From Clusia tigrina (lineage: Eukaryota > Arthropoda > Insecta > Diptera > Clusiidae): 64,000 bases of DNA. Each line of letters starts with the position of its first letter. The first letter of the stretch is position 1. The notes beneath the pieces were generated by a model. The model was not told the origin of the DNA and did not search any database. It was given only the letters and a program-made list of their open reading frames with translations. The stretch covers positions 1,054,001 through 1,118,000 of the forward strand of contig CAKKTE020000278.1 in NCBI GenBank assembly GCA_920105625.2, given 5' to 3'. Shown piece after piece: positions 1-12,979 of the stretch. The position numbers were made by a program, and so were the translations under genes.

Positions 1-335
1 CATTGATGCTTGTGCGTAGTTTTTTGGCCAAAAACAAAACCGTTATCATGCCTCAACCACCGTATTCACTGCTGACTTTTTCTCTTTCCAAAACTGAAGA
101 CACCGATGAAAGGAAAGCGTTTTGCTACGATTGAGGAGATAAAAGAAAAATCGAAACAGGAGCTGTTGGCGGTACCAAAAAAAAACGTTTCAGAAGTGTT
201 TCGAGGATTGGAAAAAACGCTGGCATAAGTGTATTATATCTGAGGGGAATTACTTTGAAGGGGACAAGATAGTTGTTGATGAATAAATAAATACTTTTGG
301 AAAAAATTGAAAATAATGGTTATTTTTTGTCCAAT
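1..335 (+). pseudogene. mariner transposase 3' fragment
   Basis: Reading the three forward frames in turn gives the end of a mariner transposase: a piece like FLAKNKTVIMPQPPYS, then KRKAFCYD, then an ISEG/FEGDKIVVDE-like tail near 235-285. These are the usual C-terminal segments of mariner (DD34D) transposases. At least two frameshifts and an in-frame stop break it, and the 5' part lies outside the window. The AT-rich stretch after the tail, ending near the microsatellite at 343, may include the decayed 3' terminal inverted repeat, but I cannot fix its edge. Confidence 0.7.
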
Positions 336-339
336 CTAA

Positions 340-395
340 TATATGTATATATATATATATATATATATCTATATATATATCTATATATATATAAA
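340..395. repeat. (TA)n microsatellite
   Basis: Imperfect TA dinucleotide run with a few C interruptions. It sits at the junction between the mariner fragment and the Helitron remnant. Confidence 0.95.
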
Positions 396-539
396 TAAGT
401 TGTCCTATGATCGTGATTTTATAACTCGAGAACCACTCAACCGATTTTCAAACGAGTTCATGCATTGGAAAGGTCTGCTTTCACTGATGGTTTATAAAAA
501 TCTTGAAATTCATTCAGTTGTACAGTTGTTGCTTTCAAA

Positions 540-1219
540 TGACATTATTTGGAGCACAACACATTGTTCGTGATAGATTTATGCCAACTTTTAAGGTAAA
601 TAATATTAATATAAAATAATAAAAAATATTAATATATGTTTTGATTTATACGAAATTCTAACTAAATTTATACGAAAATTCGAACCAATTTTTTGAATAT
701 TAATTAAAGATTCAGGGTCAGGTGTACCATAAAATTGGTTCGTTATTGCCATTCGACAATCGCTTTCTACAAATTTATTTCATGGGAAACGGAGATGAAG
801 AAGTTGATAAGCGTTATTCAATAAATCCGAAATTAAGCAAACCAATTATTCGTGAATTACAAATATTATTACATGAACATAATGAATTGTTTAGAGTGTT
901 TAAATCACAAATTGATAATGTGCCTGCTGACAATTATGGAATAAGAATAAATGCGGATAAAACGTCAGCTGGTCAACATGTAGGAAGACTTAATGCACCA
1001 AGATTTGAAGATGAAGTAGCGATTGTCATGGTTGGAGAAGAATTCAGTAGGCGTGATATTATTTTGCAACGTAGAAATGACCAGTTGGAAAATGTTAGTG
1101 AAACACACCGTTCTTATGATTCGTTGCAATATCCGCTAATTTGTTGGCAAGGTGAAGATGGGTACCATTTCAATTTAAGAATGATTAATCATTCAACCGG
1201 TGCGTACAAAATAAAATAA
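540..1219 (+). pseudogene. Helitron Rep/helicase, N-terminal region
   Basis: The segment around 548-595 reads FGAQHIVRDRFMPTFKV, and after a gap of about 120 bp of AT-rich sequence the frame resumes at 712 with a QVYHKIGSLLP segment. An open stretch from 722 to 1219 gives 165 residues ending RMINHSTG. This is the usual N-terminal part of animal Helitron polyproteins, upstream of the nuclease domain. The interrupting AT-rich block looks like a small insertion or an expanded low-complexity tract. The family assignment rests on recognisable phrases rather than on an alignment. Confidence 0.75.
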
Positions 1220-1309
1220 TTTTAAGGAATGAAATTAAAATATAATTGATTGATGGAATTTATTTTTATTTCTTTTTATGGTAGGTGCGGTAACTGATAA
1301 AAAGGTTAG

Positions 1310-2742
1310 CGCTATGAATTATTACGCGTATCGATTAATGGTTCGACAAAATGAATACAATCACATTTTGCATTGCGTAAGCTTTTTCATCAGTACATTG
1401 TTGATATGTATGCAAAAATTTGTTTGAAGGTCAAGGGCAAAAAGACCGACATGATATAACTGCACGTGTATTTAAGCAAAAGAAGAAATCATTAATGGAC
1501 ATGTTGATAAAATTATAAATATTTGGTGAAGTGCGTTGCTGGATGTTGAGTGCAAAAGTGAGGACTACCACACGCTCACATTTTAATTTGGATGGTTGAC
1601 AAAATAGCACCAGAACAAATTGATAGCGTTATATCAGCAGAAATTCCTGATCCTGAAATTGATCCTGAATTGCATGAAATTGTCACCAAAAACATAATAC
1701 ATGGACCATGCGGTAGTTTGAATATGAATTCAGTATGTATGCAAGATGGAAAGTGTACAAACAATTATCCACAAGCATTAGTTTCTGAAACCATTGCTGG
1801 AAATGATAGGTATCCAAAATATCGTCGACGATCAACACAAGATAATGGTAGATCAACAACTCTCAAAGTGGGAACACAAGAAATCGAGGTCGACAGTCGT
1901 TGGATTGTCCCATATTCACAAATTTTATCAAAAACTTTTAAGGCTCACATTAACGTTCAATACTGAAATTCAGTTAAAGCGATCAAATATATTTGTAAAT
2001 ATATCACGAAAGGTAGTGATATGGCTGCTTTCGGTGTTGCTGAAAATGATGAAATAAAACATTACCGAACTGGTCGATACATCAGCAGTAGTGAAGCAGT
2101 ATGGCGTATACTCTCTTTTGCAATACATGAAAGATACCCGACCGTTCAACATTTAGCTGTTCATTTGGAAAATGATTTAGCGCATTTGTTTAAATGAAGA
2201 AAATGCAGCACAAAAAGCAATTGCGCCACCAAATACAACTTTGACCGCATTTTTTAAATTGTGTCAAGAAGATTCATTTGCAAGAACATTGCTTTATGCT
2301 CAGGTTCAATCATATTATACTTGGAATGCGTAAAAAGGAATTTCAACGTCGAAAGCAAGGCAAAACTGTTCACGGTCATCCAAATGTGTTTGAAACTGAT
2401 GCTTTATGTCGAATTTACACAGTTCACCCAAATAATGATGAGTGTTTTTATTTGCGTTTGCTTTTGATAAATGTTCATGGTCCAACATCATTTAATTATT
2501 TGAGAACTCTTGATGGACAATTATGCGCCACTTACCGTGAAGCATGTCAAAAACTAGGATTGCTTCAGCACGATACACATTGGGAAAATACATTAACTGA
2601 TGTATCGGTATCAGTATATCCACAACAAATTAGAATTTTATTTTCTTTCACTATCTCAACGTGCAATCCGGCTAATCCATCTGATTTATGGATGAAATTT
2701 CGTGACTACATGAAGATATTTTACATCGAATTCGCACTTTAA
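1310..2742 (+). pseudogene. Helitron Rep nuclease region, frameshifted
   Basis: The segments follow the Helitron order: a YYAYRLMVR-type segment near 1318, PDPEIDPELHEIVTKNIIHGPCG at about 1640-1715, a KAIKYICKYITKGSDMAAF-type stretch at 1975-2035 (the Rep core), and RRKQGK...TDALCRIYTVHPN...FYLRLLL at about 2350-2465, followed by a SDLWMKFRDYM end. At least four frame changes and several stops are needed to follow it. I could not confirm an intact paired-tyrosine motif. The cluster continues directly into the helicase part downstream. Confidence 0.75.
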
Positions 2743-2756
2743 ATATTAATGCTCAA

Positions 2757-4290
2757 TTGAATTATACAGAGGAAATGTATAATGAGGCATTGATATTGAT
2801 TGAGGATATGTGTTTAGGAATGGCGAGTACAACTTTGGCTCAGTTAGGTATGCCATCGCCAAATCGTTCAAGAAATGATATTTTTAATCAAAATTTGCTT
2901 CGAGAACAGAATTACGATCCAAATGTGCTGTCAAATTATGTTCAAGAAAATATTCCTAAATTAAATCAACAGCAAAAATTAGCTTATGAGAAAATTATTC
3001 AAGAAATTGATAATGGTAATGGCGGGATGTACTTTTTGGATGCACCTGCTACTGGCAAAACTTTTTTGATAACTTTAATTTTAGCAACTGTACGAGCACG
3101 TGGAAGAATTGCTTTGGCACTTGCATCTTCTGGAATTGCAGCCACTTTATTGGATGGTGGTAGGACAGCGCATTCAGCGCTAAAATTGCCTTTGAATATG
3201 ACGATAAATGAAGCACCATCATGCAATTTATCAAAAACCTCTAGCATGGCTAGAGTTTGATATTTTGTTGTGGGATGAATGCACAATGGCACACAAGAAA
3301 TCAATTGAAGCTTTGGATCGAACAATGAGAGATTTCCGTGGAAATCAAAATTTATTTGGTAGTGCTTTAATATTGTTAGCAGGAGACTTTAGACAAACAC
3401 TACCTGTTATCTCAAAATCAACACCAGCTGATGAAATAAATGCGTGTTTGAAGCTATCAAATCTATGGAGATACGTTAAAACGTTAAGACTCACCACCAA
3501 TGTTCGTGTGCAATTGCAAAATGATCAATCAGCTGCAACATTTTCAAAGCCATTGCTTTTAATGGGTGATAGTAAAATGCCAATTGATAATGATGGTTTC
3601 ATTACAATTCCGAGACATTTTTGCATATTCACACAATCAAAAGAAGAACTAATTGAAAAAGTCTTCCCAAATATACAACAGCAATACAAAAATCATGCTT
3701 GGTTGAGTGAAAGAGCTATATTGGCAGGAAAAAATAAGGATGCCAATGATTTGAATTTCATCATTCAATCTCAAATAGATGGTGAATTGATCACATATAA
3801 TGTTGATACTGTGAAGAATCAAGAAGACGTAGTACCAACTGAATTTTGGAATTCTCTTGATTTGCCTGGAATGCCACCGCATAATTTACAATTGAAAATC
3901 GGATCTACAATCATTATGCTTCGTAATATAAATCCACTAAAATTATGCAACGGAACAAGACTTGCGGTCAAAAAATTAATGAATTATGTAATTGAAGCAA
4001 CAATTTTAAATTCAAAGGCGAAGATGTTTAAATACCAAGCATCCCAATGATTCCCACTGATATGCCATTTCAATTTCAACGATTACAGTTTCCCGTTCGT
4101 TTGGCTTTTGCAATGACTATTAATAAAGCTCAAGGCCAGTCGTTGCAAGTTTGCGGAATAAATTTAGAATTTCCTGTATTTTCACACGGTCAACTTTATG
4201 TTGCATGTTCACGTGTTGGGAATCAGTAGTCTTTATTCATTTTTTGTGAAAATGGCAATACTAAAAATGTCGTTTACCACCAAGCTCTGC
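2757..4290 (+). pseudogene. Helitron Pif1-type helicase region
   Basis: This region encoded a 5'-3' SF1B (Pif1-like) helicase. Motif I is degenerate: APATGKT, where family members usually have GxAGTGKT. Motif II is LWDECTMAHK, followed by AGDFRQTLPVIS, LRNINP...CNGTRL and, after a frame change near 4047, [17 protein letters not shown] and [10 protein letters not shown]. The frame also shifts near 3240 and there is a stop at 4227-4229, just before a SLFIFCENGNTKNVVY tail. This is the C-terminal half of the Helitron polyprotein. The frame breaks and altered Walker A mean it is not functional. Confidence 0.85.
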
Positions 4291-4453
4291 AATAATTTTT
4301 TTTCTTTTTGATGTTCTCACTTTAAAATATTTATATTATTTTGCACTTTTTTTTCAGGAAAATGTCTATTCTTTCTAGGAAATTTAATTTTTAATACAAA
4401 GACGTAAACGTATGTTATTATATTGTCCAGCAATGCGGGCAGGGTTACTCTAG

Positions 4454-4666
<213 letters not shown>

Positions 4667-7150
4667 TCTTTCTGTAGAATAAGAAACACGTTTCCTTTTT
4701 TTATGCAAAATTATAAAATTTTGTTTTTTAATATTAGAGATAGAACCTTAGAAGAAATTATATAAAATAATAATTGAAAAAATTATGATATATATCAATA
4801 TATTTCGTCGATATTTAATATTTAAAGAAACCCGTTATATCAATGTTTTAGGTAATAATAACTCCCCATCAGTTGTATTTATAATGATTTGGATTGATTT
4901 GTTGTATAATAAATATTAGGAAATTAAAAATTCGGTGTTGGAACTTTAACGCAAATTTTTTCCTCTGTGTATGTTTCAACTGAATCCGGGGCCCACTTCA
5001 TTGAATCCAATTGGAAATATCACATGAAAAAAAAGAAAAATGCATTTGCGGTTAAACTGAGTCATTTACAATTATTGAAGACATTTGAAACGTCTACCCA
5101 AAATATGCGCTCATTTCGTTCAGGACAGACAGTAGTAGGTTTCCGTTTCATGATATTAAATTCCGAATTGTGTACGAGTATTAAAGAAATATGCAAATGC
5201 AATACGTTATTCTTCTTTGTATTGTCCGAAATGGACTTCTCAATGACTTAACTTGGATACTTGATTCAATTTGGCATACCTTGCGCTGCAATAATTTATC
5301 CGCTCGCTTACATTGCACAAGCTAAACAGGAACACTTATTCGACGCTTAAAGAAAATATAGTAAAACCACAACCAATGTCATTTATTGCACAGTTTTTCT
5401 TTATTCTACTTACATTCCTTCTCATGGGAAGGTTTGCTAATTGTGTCATTTCCGTTTCTTGTGGTAGATGTTTTAACCTCTAAAATGCAGAAAAATTCAC
5501 AGGATACTGAAAATAGAATGCAACTTTAAATTGTGTTAAAGAGAACATTATAAAATTGTGCGAATACCTGTTGTTTTTTTTTAGTTTAATTTGGTTTATA
5601 TGATAATCAAGCTTTGCCTGCTCAAAAATATGCCACTCCTCCTTATGGGCTTACAAATATTCTTTAATTGGATACAAAAGTTTACAGCAATTCACTTTGG
5701 AAATAGTTGTCTAAGTATAATTTTTCTACAAACGTTTATTTAGTTTCACAATTCAATATCTTAATTAACACTACAGTTGCACCTTCGATTGCATACTATG
5801 CGGTCATGCGGTTATGGACACAATTGTAATGCAACTTTTTCATATTTGTTCATGGCATAGTGGTTTCATAATATTGACCTCCAATTAAACTTGTTCCTCC
5901 CGAAGAAGTCCTGTTGCTCTATATCCTCTAACCTCTTGCTTTTATTCTCCCAGTTTCATGAAAGTTTTGTATTCGGTATAATATGACATTAATCGTTTAA
6001 TGACATTCTATGATGTTTCAAAACCTTGGAGATTTTCCAATGATGGTTAAACCAGTAGTTTTATGCTTTTATTCTGAAATTAACTCAATTATCTAAGTCT
6101 GTGAGTCACGAACACTTTCACGAAACCTGGACTTTGATATTCTTAGTTACATTGCTCGCAAATTCCTTTTATGCCAAATGTGCTAACAGAAAAAAATTCG
6201 ATACAATCTCCTATATTCATTAGCTGTTTATTTATTTGCCGCCCTCTGTAGTCTAGTGACCAGCATGCTACTTCCTATATGCATGCTACATAACTTATTT
6301 CTGCTCCAAAATGCGGTAATTGTTTCGAAGCACAATCTGGTCCGAGGCCAAGGCGGGGAATTGTTGGGCAATGTCCTACCTTAACTTATCAACTAAGATA
6401 ATATGATAAGTAAACTTTTTGTTCGTAGTATGATATGATGGAAAAATAATTCATTTACTACTAGCGTAGCGACATCCAAACAATTTTGAATTAACCACGG
6501 TTTGCATAGGTTTCCCTAGAGCGGAAATCTATTGCTCTCTTGTTTGACCAAAAAACGAAATTACCGATTTGCTGAATTTAATGTATTTCGGTCCAAAGTA
6601 CTCAAGTTGTGTTTTCAAGTATCCCTGAAGCTACATTGAATAGATATGTTCCTAGTCATAAATATGCTCCTGAAATAAACACTTTGTCCAGTATAACAAT
6701 TGTGTGCAATGCATAAAAAACTAAATACCTAAAAAACGTGTGTATAATAGGTAGGAGTGGCCGCCTACTTTGCCAAAAGCACACTTGAGAACGGTGTGGC
6801 GCCCTTCAAGCACTGACTAAAAAGTTCTCTTACTTGGGATGGTGTAAGTCAGCGCAAGGACGCAAAGGCTCGACTACCCCATTATGTTGTAGGAAACCAT
6901 CCTGATAGTTTGATGAACCTTGCTATCTACCTAATATTAAAGCATGACAGCTCTGTCAGACTTGCAAGAAATGGGGCAACAAATATAATAAATAATATAA
7001 TATAATAATATCTGCAACAAATTCACATCACTGAACTATTCACAGAATTCCGACGCTACCATGACTCCGATATCTGTGGTGTAGTGTAGGTACAGTTTTT
7101 CAATCAGTTAGCGACACAATTGTTTACTTATTTCTATGAACTGAAGATTT
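4667..7150. other. Unassigned AT-rich sequence
   Basis: I see no gene or recognisable element here. The longest forward open stretch (4967-5251) has no motif I know. A somewhat more complex block at about 6750-6960 could be old transposon sequence but cannot be assigned. Confidence 0.6.
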
Positions 7151-7162
7151 ATTGATTGCGCG

Positions 7163-8374
7163 ATGGATATACGGGCTTTCTTTAACAAAAAACGGAGTTT
7201 TGAAGAGGAAATTGACCATTCCATAATCTCATTCCTCAAAACAGCACAAAATACAATTGCTACTCCTAGTCCTATGGAAGCAGGTTCGCTGAAACAGTTT
7301 AGTAATGTTAGCTATGGTATTCCTTCTGATATTGCACTAATCGGAGAACCGATAAAGCAAGTTATTTTAGACATATTTATATCCAAATGAAAATAATACG
7401 GCCTTGGTTGCAGTATTTTGTCGATAAAGATGCTGCTTTTTACTATCTTTGCCAGCACTTTTTACCTCGTGGAAGCAAAAATACTTCGTGCACTTCCACA
7501 GGATGCAGACTCTGGAAAATGACATTGATTCAAAAACTGCTTTCCCAAAATACAAAAAATCCATTTCTCATATCGAAGCCATGGCGATGTTAACGAATTA
7601 GCTTTGCGTGGAATTTATATTTTGGAGGAAGCAAAAAAACAATGATTATTTCAGAACTTGTTTGAACACATGTGCATGAAAGACCCGAATTTGAAGGAGG
7701 CTCTCAATCCTATATGTATCACAAAATGTAACATATCGTTTACCTGAAATTCAAAATCAAATAATTCAGGCAATGGTTCAAGCAATACTAAGTTCCATTG
7801 TTAGAGATATTAAGGAATCTGACGTGAAGTGACACCAAGAGTGTCGGAATTAACAAAGTTATGCTCCAATTGGCAATTACGAATGCCCATGGTTGTGGGT
7901 AAAAAAATCGTATCCATGCTTCAGCCTGCAGACTCAACTTTACAAGCCCGAAGCGCAGGATTGAAAGACACCAGAACAATCATAAAGTGCATCCAAAATG
8001 AAATGACAAAACTGAGATCAGATGAAGTGTATCCTAAAATTGTGGAAGAAGCTAAGTTTATGACAACTGGCGATTCCGAAAATAGAATCCACACCGAGAA
8101 GAAGCAAGTCAAAAAATTAAATCGGATGGATGACTACTTAATATATCCCCCTTCCTTTTCCTTTGGGAGACAAAGTATAGAAGCCCAGAATGCTCAGCTA
8201 TTTAAATCTGAGTATTTCGAAACATTGGACATACTAGTTGCTGAATTACAAAAAAGATTTTCGGACAACGACGATCTAATAAATTCATTACCGAGTTTCG
8301 AGGAGTTCAATGTAGATAAAATGGTACCGTTGAAAAATTTTGGTAAATGTGAGAAAATTATTAGTCTTATTTAA
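7163..8374 (+). pseudogene. hAT-superfamily transposase-like remnant
   Basis: Three forward open stretches line up as one broken protein. It opens with MDIRAFFNKKRSFEEEID (7163), continues after a stop as RPWLQYFVDKDAAFYYLCQHF (7396), and then runs from about 7829 to 8374 with a helical segment ending SFEEFNVDKMVPLKNFGK. The start and the zinc-finger-like YxxxQ/C-rich second part resemble ZMYM1-like, DUF4371-containing hAT elements common in insects. A frameshift or small deletion separates parts two and three. I see no terminal repeats. The superfamily is inferred from the overall look, so a domesticated or other cut-and-paste family remains possible. Confidence 0.5.
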
Positions 8375-10640
8375 TTATGTCCAATCCACAATTTCTACTG
8401 ATTTTTCAACTGAACTTGAAAACTGTGCTCAATTTTTTTTCGGTTCGTCGAAAGCATGAGAAATGATATTCAGCCGTCTGAGTTAGCATGTTTACTGCAC
8501 GGCGCTCGAATGAGCAATAACCGGACATTTTCTGCTTCTGCCTTTTGTTGCATGAATTGGTTTGAAGTTTGACACAACATCACTTTCAACATCAAACTTT
8601 CATTAGCAAAAGATTAATTTAGCTTATTTACGCAATGTAATGTATAAATTTATTGGCGTTGCGATACCATTTCGCAAATTTTACAGAAAAATCTACATTT
8701 ATTACTTATGCAGACCCATTTCTATTACGCCTGTTGACAGTAAAGTATGTATTTATGTACCTATGATTCTGTCTCAAATTGTATGCCATGGCAAAATCAT
8801 TACCAGGTAAAAGTCCGCGAAAGCGTCGCTCAAAACAAAACATTTTATGTGTATATATTATGCTAAAGTTACAACAAACATTTTGTGTACCGCAAACCAG
8901 TTCACAAAAACGCAAGGGAATGTGAAATAGATCTAATTGGTTTGTAAGCTATACTCATACGATATCCTTCAGATTTTCCTTATAATAATTTTTTTTTTTG
9001 TTGCTGTTTTTAAATAGATATAGTGTTTACAGTATTTTTCTTCCGAAGAGTTCTAAAAATAACGAATTGTGGCATTTTCGAAGTGACTGTGCCAAAAGAT
9101 ATCCAAAAGTAGCAGAGTACGTACGTACGTCAGTATTGAAATCAATAATAATTTTCAGATTTTTGATCGCACATATTTGGAATGTCTTTAAAAATCGTTA
9201 CACTCTACTCCACATTGTATATTGTAAGCATTTTACGCTTCCAAATAGAATGTCTTAAAGCAATTTTTCGAACACTACAAATAACGTCGTAAGCACTGAC
9301 GTGACGCTGGAAACGTACGGCAATTTTGTATATTACATTTCTACAATTTGATTTCTCTTCTCATTTCCCGCTTTAAATATATTATTTTTAAAAATGTTCA
9401 TTTCTTATTACATACATACTTCAGTTTCCTATTATATCAGATCTCGCTTCTGTCAGAAACTTACAACAAATGCACCGAAACACAAGAACAACTCTACCTC
9501 ACAACACAATACATTGAAACACACTTTATGCACAGACTGACATCTACTCATGTATACATCTGTGGTGCGCTCGCCACATTCACGCGAATGAGTGATTTCG
9601 TTCGTTTAATTTGGACCAACTATATATAACAACTAGTGGATCCTACTAACGACCTTTGAATGCACGAGAATAAACACTCAAATGCCAAATGAGCTCTTTC
9701 CTCTCCCGTTTTGGCTGTCGATTCACTTTAGACTCAAATGTCGGGCGTTCCTTCGATTGGTAGTACAACACAAAGTAAGGCGCAGCCTACCACTTGTCTG
9801 TGATTGGTGAAAATTGGATAGGCTTGCGTATGCAATGTGTGCGTTTACTTGAGAGTCAGACGCAGCTGCCAGATCTGTTTTTATTCTTATTTTTCAATTT
9901 TTTTTAAATTCTTTCCTATGCATTTTGCCCTATTGGACTATCTGTATGAACTCTTTATTAAAAGATTCCTTAGCTAAATTCTTAAAACACTTCAAACAGC
10001 ATTTCTTAGGATTAATGTTTTTCTGTTTACATAAATATACATATATACATATGTATGTATGCATGTATGCCAGTATGTATTGTATACCTATATATTAAGA
10101 TTGCTTGGTTTATTTTTATAACTGAAAAATTATATATTAATATTAGTTAAAAATTATATTTTAACTAGTATTATAAAGGTTTCTTCTTAGTTGGATGCAC
10201 TGTTCTAATAGTACTGTCATTCCAGTGAATTTTTTCTTCAAAATTATGTAAGATAATGTCGAACGAAATACGATTCGCTCTCTAAAAGTATTTCTATATA
10301 TAATTTCAATGCATCTATCTGGTCTGGGTCTTTAGAAAGGCACTAGAAAAATAAAAATTGTCGTTGTGACAAACAACGGAATTCATCCAAGAAATTATAA
10401 ATGTAAAAGTCGTGGGTTAGTGTGCTTAACGAACTATCCAACTAAGTATGTAAACGCCACAAATTTGCCAAATTTCAAATTACATATATGTTTCAATACA
10501 GTTCTGGATTTTATGGGAATCGACCGAGGAATTTACTCCTTTATCCGTAAATCATGCTTGATATGAATATTCATGAGGATCCATCCAAACACAGTCTTTA
10601 ATTATTATCACATGCTATTTTAATGGTAAAACTTAATACT
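8375..10640. other. Unassigned non-coding sequence
   Basis: No convincing coding region. A short open stretch near 8998-9258 contains a KRYPKVAEYV-type phrase that faintly recalls a hAT C-terminus and could belong to the remnant upstream. The block 9640-9890 is less AT-rich and free of recognisable transposon sequence. It may be upstream regulatory DNA of the Pax gene, but that is speculation. Confidence 0.4.
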
Positions 10641-10675
10641 TAATATTTGAACCGACATATGAATATATATGTACA

Positions 10676-10837
<162 letters not shown>

Positions 10838-10939
10838 AGTATGAATGACTGACTACATTTCATACTTATGTGCGTGGAATATTATAACAATTTTATGGAA
10901 GAAAACTAACGTCAGATAATAATAATATTATGTTGTATT

Positions 10940-11507
10940 TGATGCGGTTGTTGTTGTTGTTTATATCTCGAATCTATGCCGTTTTTGTCAACGTTACGCT
11001 AAGATGAAAAAAGAGAGTTGCAACATTATCTGTACACTTTTGCTTCAACAGATTTATTTACTTGCTCCTTTGTTTTTTTTGGTTCGTTATATGTGTACCA
11101 ACTCTCGTTATGGATGCCAGAACAGCAAAAACAACAAAAAGTACAAATGGCAAGAAGAAAAAAAGGGAAATAAGCACAAAACCCACCACAAAAATCTAAA
11201 ACAACACATCCGTCGTCGTCATCGCCATCGTCGGTCTTCATTCATTGGTTAGTTCCCATAAGTAGTCAAATGGTGCTCGCCAACGATGTTGGGTGTTGAT
11301 TACACCAGGATAAGTGTACAAGATAAACGTGAAGTTTCGTGCGGGCGTAGGATATGTGTGGAAGAGCACACCAAAATAATAAAACACGTGTAAAATAGCG
11401 ATACCGAAAAATCACTTTCAAAAAAGAAAATCAAAAGTTAAGAACACTACTTGAGCAACATTAACTTTATCTCTCGCGATGATGCGGTTGTTGTGTTGTT
11501 TGACCGC
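10940..11507 (+). promoter_or_regulatory. sv: Candidate 5' UTR / promoter-proximal region of sv
   Basis: This block is free of recognisable transposons and is less AT-biased than its surroundings, with CAA/GTT and CGTCGTC runs typical of fly 5' untranslated sequence. A GATGCGGTTGTTGT motif occurs at both ends (near 10942 and 11480). It leads into the candidate start codon at 11508. No TATA box or initiator can be singled out with confidence. Several short upstream ATGs exist, including one out of frame at 11480. The role rests entirely on the neighbouring candidate exon. Confidence 0.3.
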
Positions 11508-11520
11508 ATGGATCGATCCG
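11508..11520 (+). CDS. sv: Candidate first coding exon of sv (M-D-R-S-G)
   Basis: The sequence ATGGATCGATCCG is followed by GTCAGT, an acceptable 5' splice site. It would leave one base (G) of a codon, exactly what the exon at 26904 needs, because that exon starts with GC to finish a Gly codon. The joined start would read [13 protein letters not shown], and Pax2/5/8 proteins commonly have a short leader ending in (S/T)[10 protein letters not shown]. The frame is open upstream to a TAA but has no earlier ATG. The Kozak context (CCGC before ATG, G after) is only moderate. The exon is so short that chance agreement cannot be excluded; other 5' exons may lie elsewhere, including outside the window. 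Confidence 0.38.
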
Positions 11521-11529
11521 GTCAGTCTT

Positions 11530-12430
11530 ATTTGATATATTTCATAAATAGATTAATATCATAATGTATGACACACATTACGTAAGCAACCAAGAAGAGC
11601 AAAGTGCAGTAACATTGGCCAACATAGAAACAAAAGCATCTATCAGATATTTAAGAGAGATTTCATTTAGAACGACTAATAAAGTAATGTCGACGCAAAT
11701 AATACTAATAAATGATAATAAAGTTCGCGAAGAATATTAACATAGTCAGAATGATTAAGCAAAAAATATTTACACAAAAAATTACTAAAAAAATGAAAAA
11801 CATGAAAATGTGCTTTCAAATGAATTCTCAATAAATCCATTTTTAAAGTATATCTGTGTGATAAAAACGAAAAGTGCAATGATATTTAATTGAGAATGTG
11901 TTTTTGGTAGTGTGTTTTATTAATTGAAATTACAAAAACAATAGGAAAGTTGGAACTAAAGCGTCGCACAGCAAAATCTGAAAGATGGATTTATCAACTG
12001 CATATCGTTATAATCACAACATGATGGAATATTACACATGTAAAGGGCTCTTATTGTATATATATATATATATAAGTATCTATACATGAGTTATATTTAA
12101 TTAAATAAATATTATATGGTAAGGGATATTGTCACACCACTTATATATAATGTGTGGATAGAAAGAGAGAACTAATGTGACAGAGAAGGATTTCTTTATA
12201 AATATGGAGTTCATAATAAATTCACATAAGTGGGCCAAAGGTATGTTAGGAACTATCTGCGTAAGTTGCAAATATAATAAAAACACATAATAACGACTGT
12301 CAAGATGTGTTCTCTAGCCATCAGTACTGGATTGTAACTGTATATTGATGTAAGCTCAAGTATATTTTCGTTTGGTGTTGTCACCACCATGCAAATTACA
12401 TAGGAAATAGACTGCAAAAGCCAGACTTTT
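11530..12430. other. Unassigned AT-rich sequence (possible sv intron 1)
   Basis: No gene or clear element. A short (TA)n run lies at 12056-12074. Confidence 0.55.
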
Positions 12431-12979
12431 TTGCCATTAGCTACAACTGAGTAATTGAGAGTTTATTACTATTATTGTGTAGGGCATTTAAAGCACCGCG
12501 ACTGTTCGACCTATTGTGCCTCCACCAGATGTTCAAAGTACATCTTTGAGTCCTATCCTCTGGATAAACGTGATGACAAGTTTTGGATCCAGAGGTTTCA
12601 CATCACTAGCAGAGCCTTGGAAGAATCACAATTATTTCCTGCCGTTGTGCATGAGAGTCGGTCATTGTGTCAGCACATGCAAAGACGTCTCCTCTTCCTC
12701 CAAACAGAATCTTCCGAGCTGACCCCTATCCTCACCATATGTGAGTTCAGTTTACAGTGTCCTGTGAGTAGGCCTGTCGTCATCCTAAGATTATTCTTAG
12801 AGAGATTGCAAAGTGATTCGAATCTTGTTTGGTGGTTATCCCTAGCAGACTCTTTGATACCCTTAGGCCTGGTGTGTTAACCCAGTGTTTGTGCCTATGC
12901 TGTCCCTCATCGATCTTAAGCTGGTTGAACAGCTTGCCCTTGCCTACACCACAGAAGGGTTCCCTTCCAATAAAAGGTG

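Larger units (their letters stand above)
400..4453 (+). mobile_element. Helitron, autonomous type, decayed
   Basis: A rolling-circle (Helitron) transposon with Rep and Pif1-type helicase coding sequence spread over several frames. Helicase motif I (APATGKT), motif II (DECT), GDFRQTLPV and the C-terminal [10 protein letters not shown]...YVACSRV motif are all visible. The 3' end fits a Helitron: a GC-rich tract at about 4432-4446 followed by CTAG at 4450-4453 and then a host T, as expected for insertion between A and T. The 5' end is lost in the microsatellite. Frameshifts and stops show it is dead, although it may once have supplied the machinery for non-autonomous relatives. Confidence 0.88.

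Noticed and set aside
8998..9258. Possible hAT C-terminal dimerisation segment
   Set aside because: Only one phrase (KRYPKVAEYV) resembles it and the diagnostic Ser-Glu-Arg block is absent.
11004..11252. Lys-rich forward frame KKNSKNNKKYKWQEEKKG
   Set aside because: Low-complexity A-rich sequence in a probable untranslated region; no domain, and the complement is equally open.
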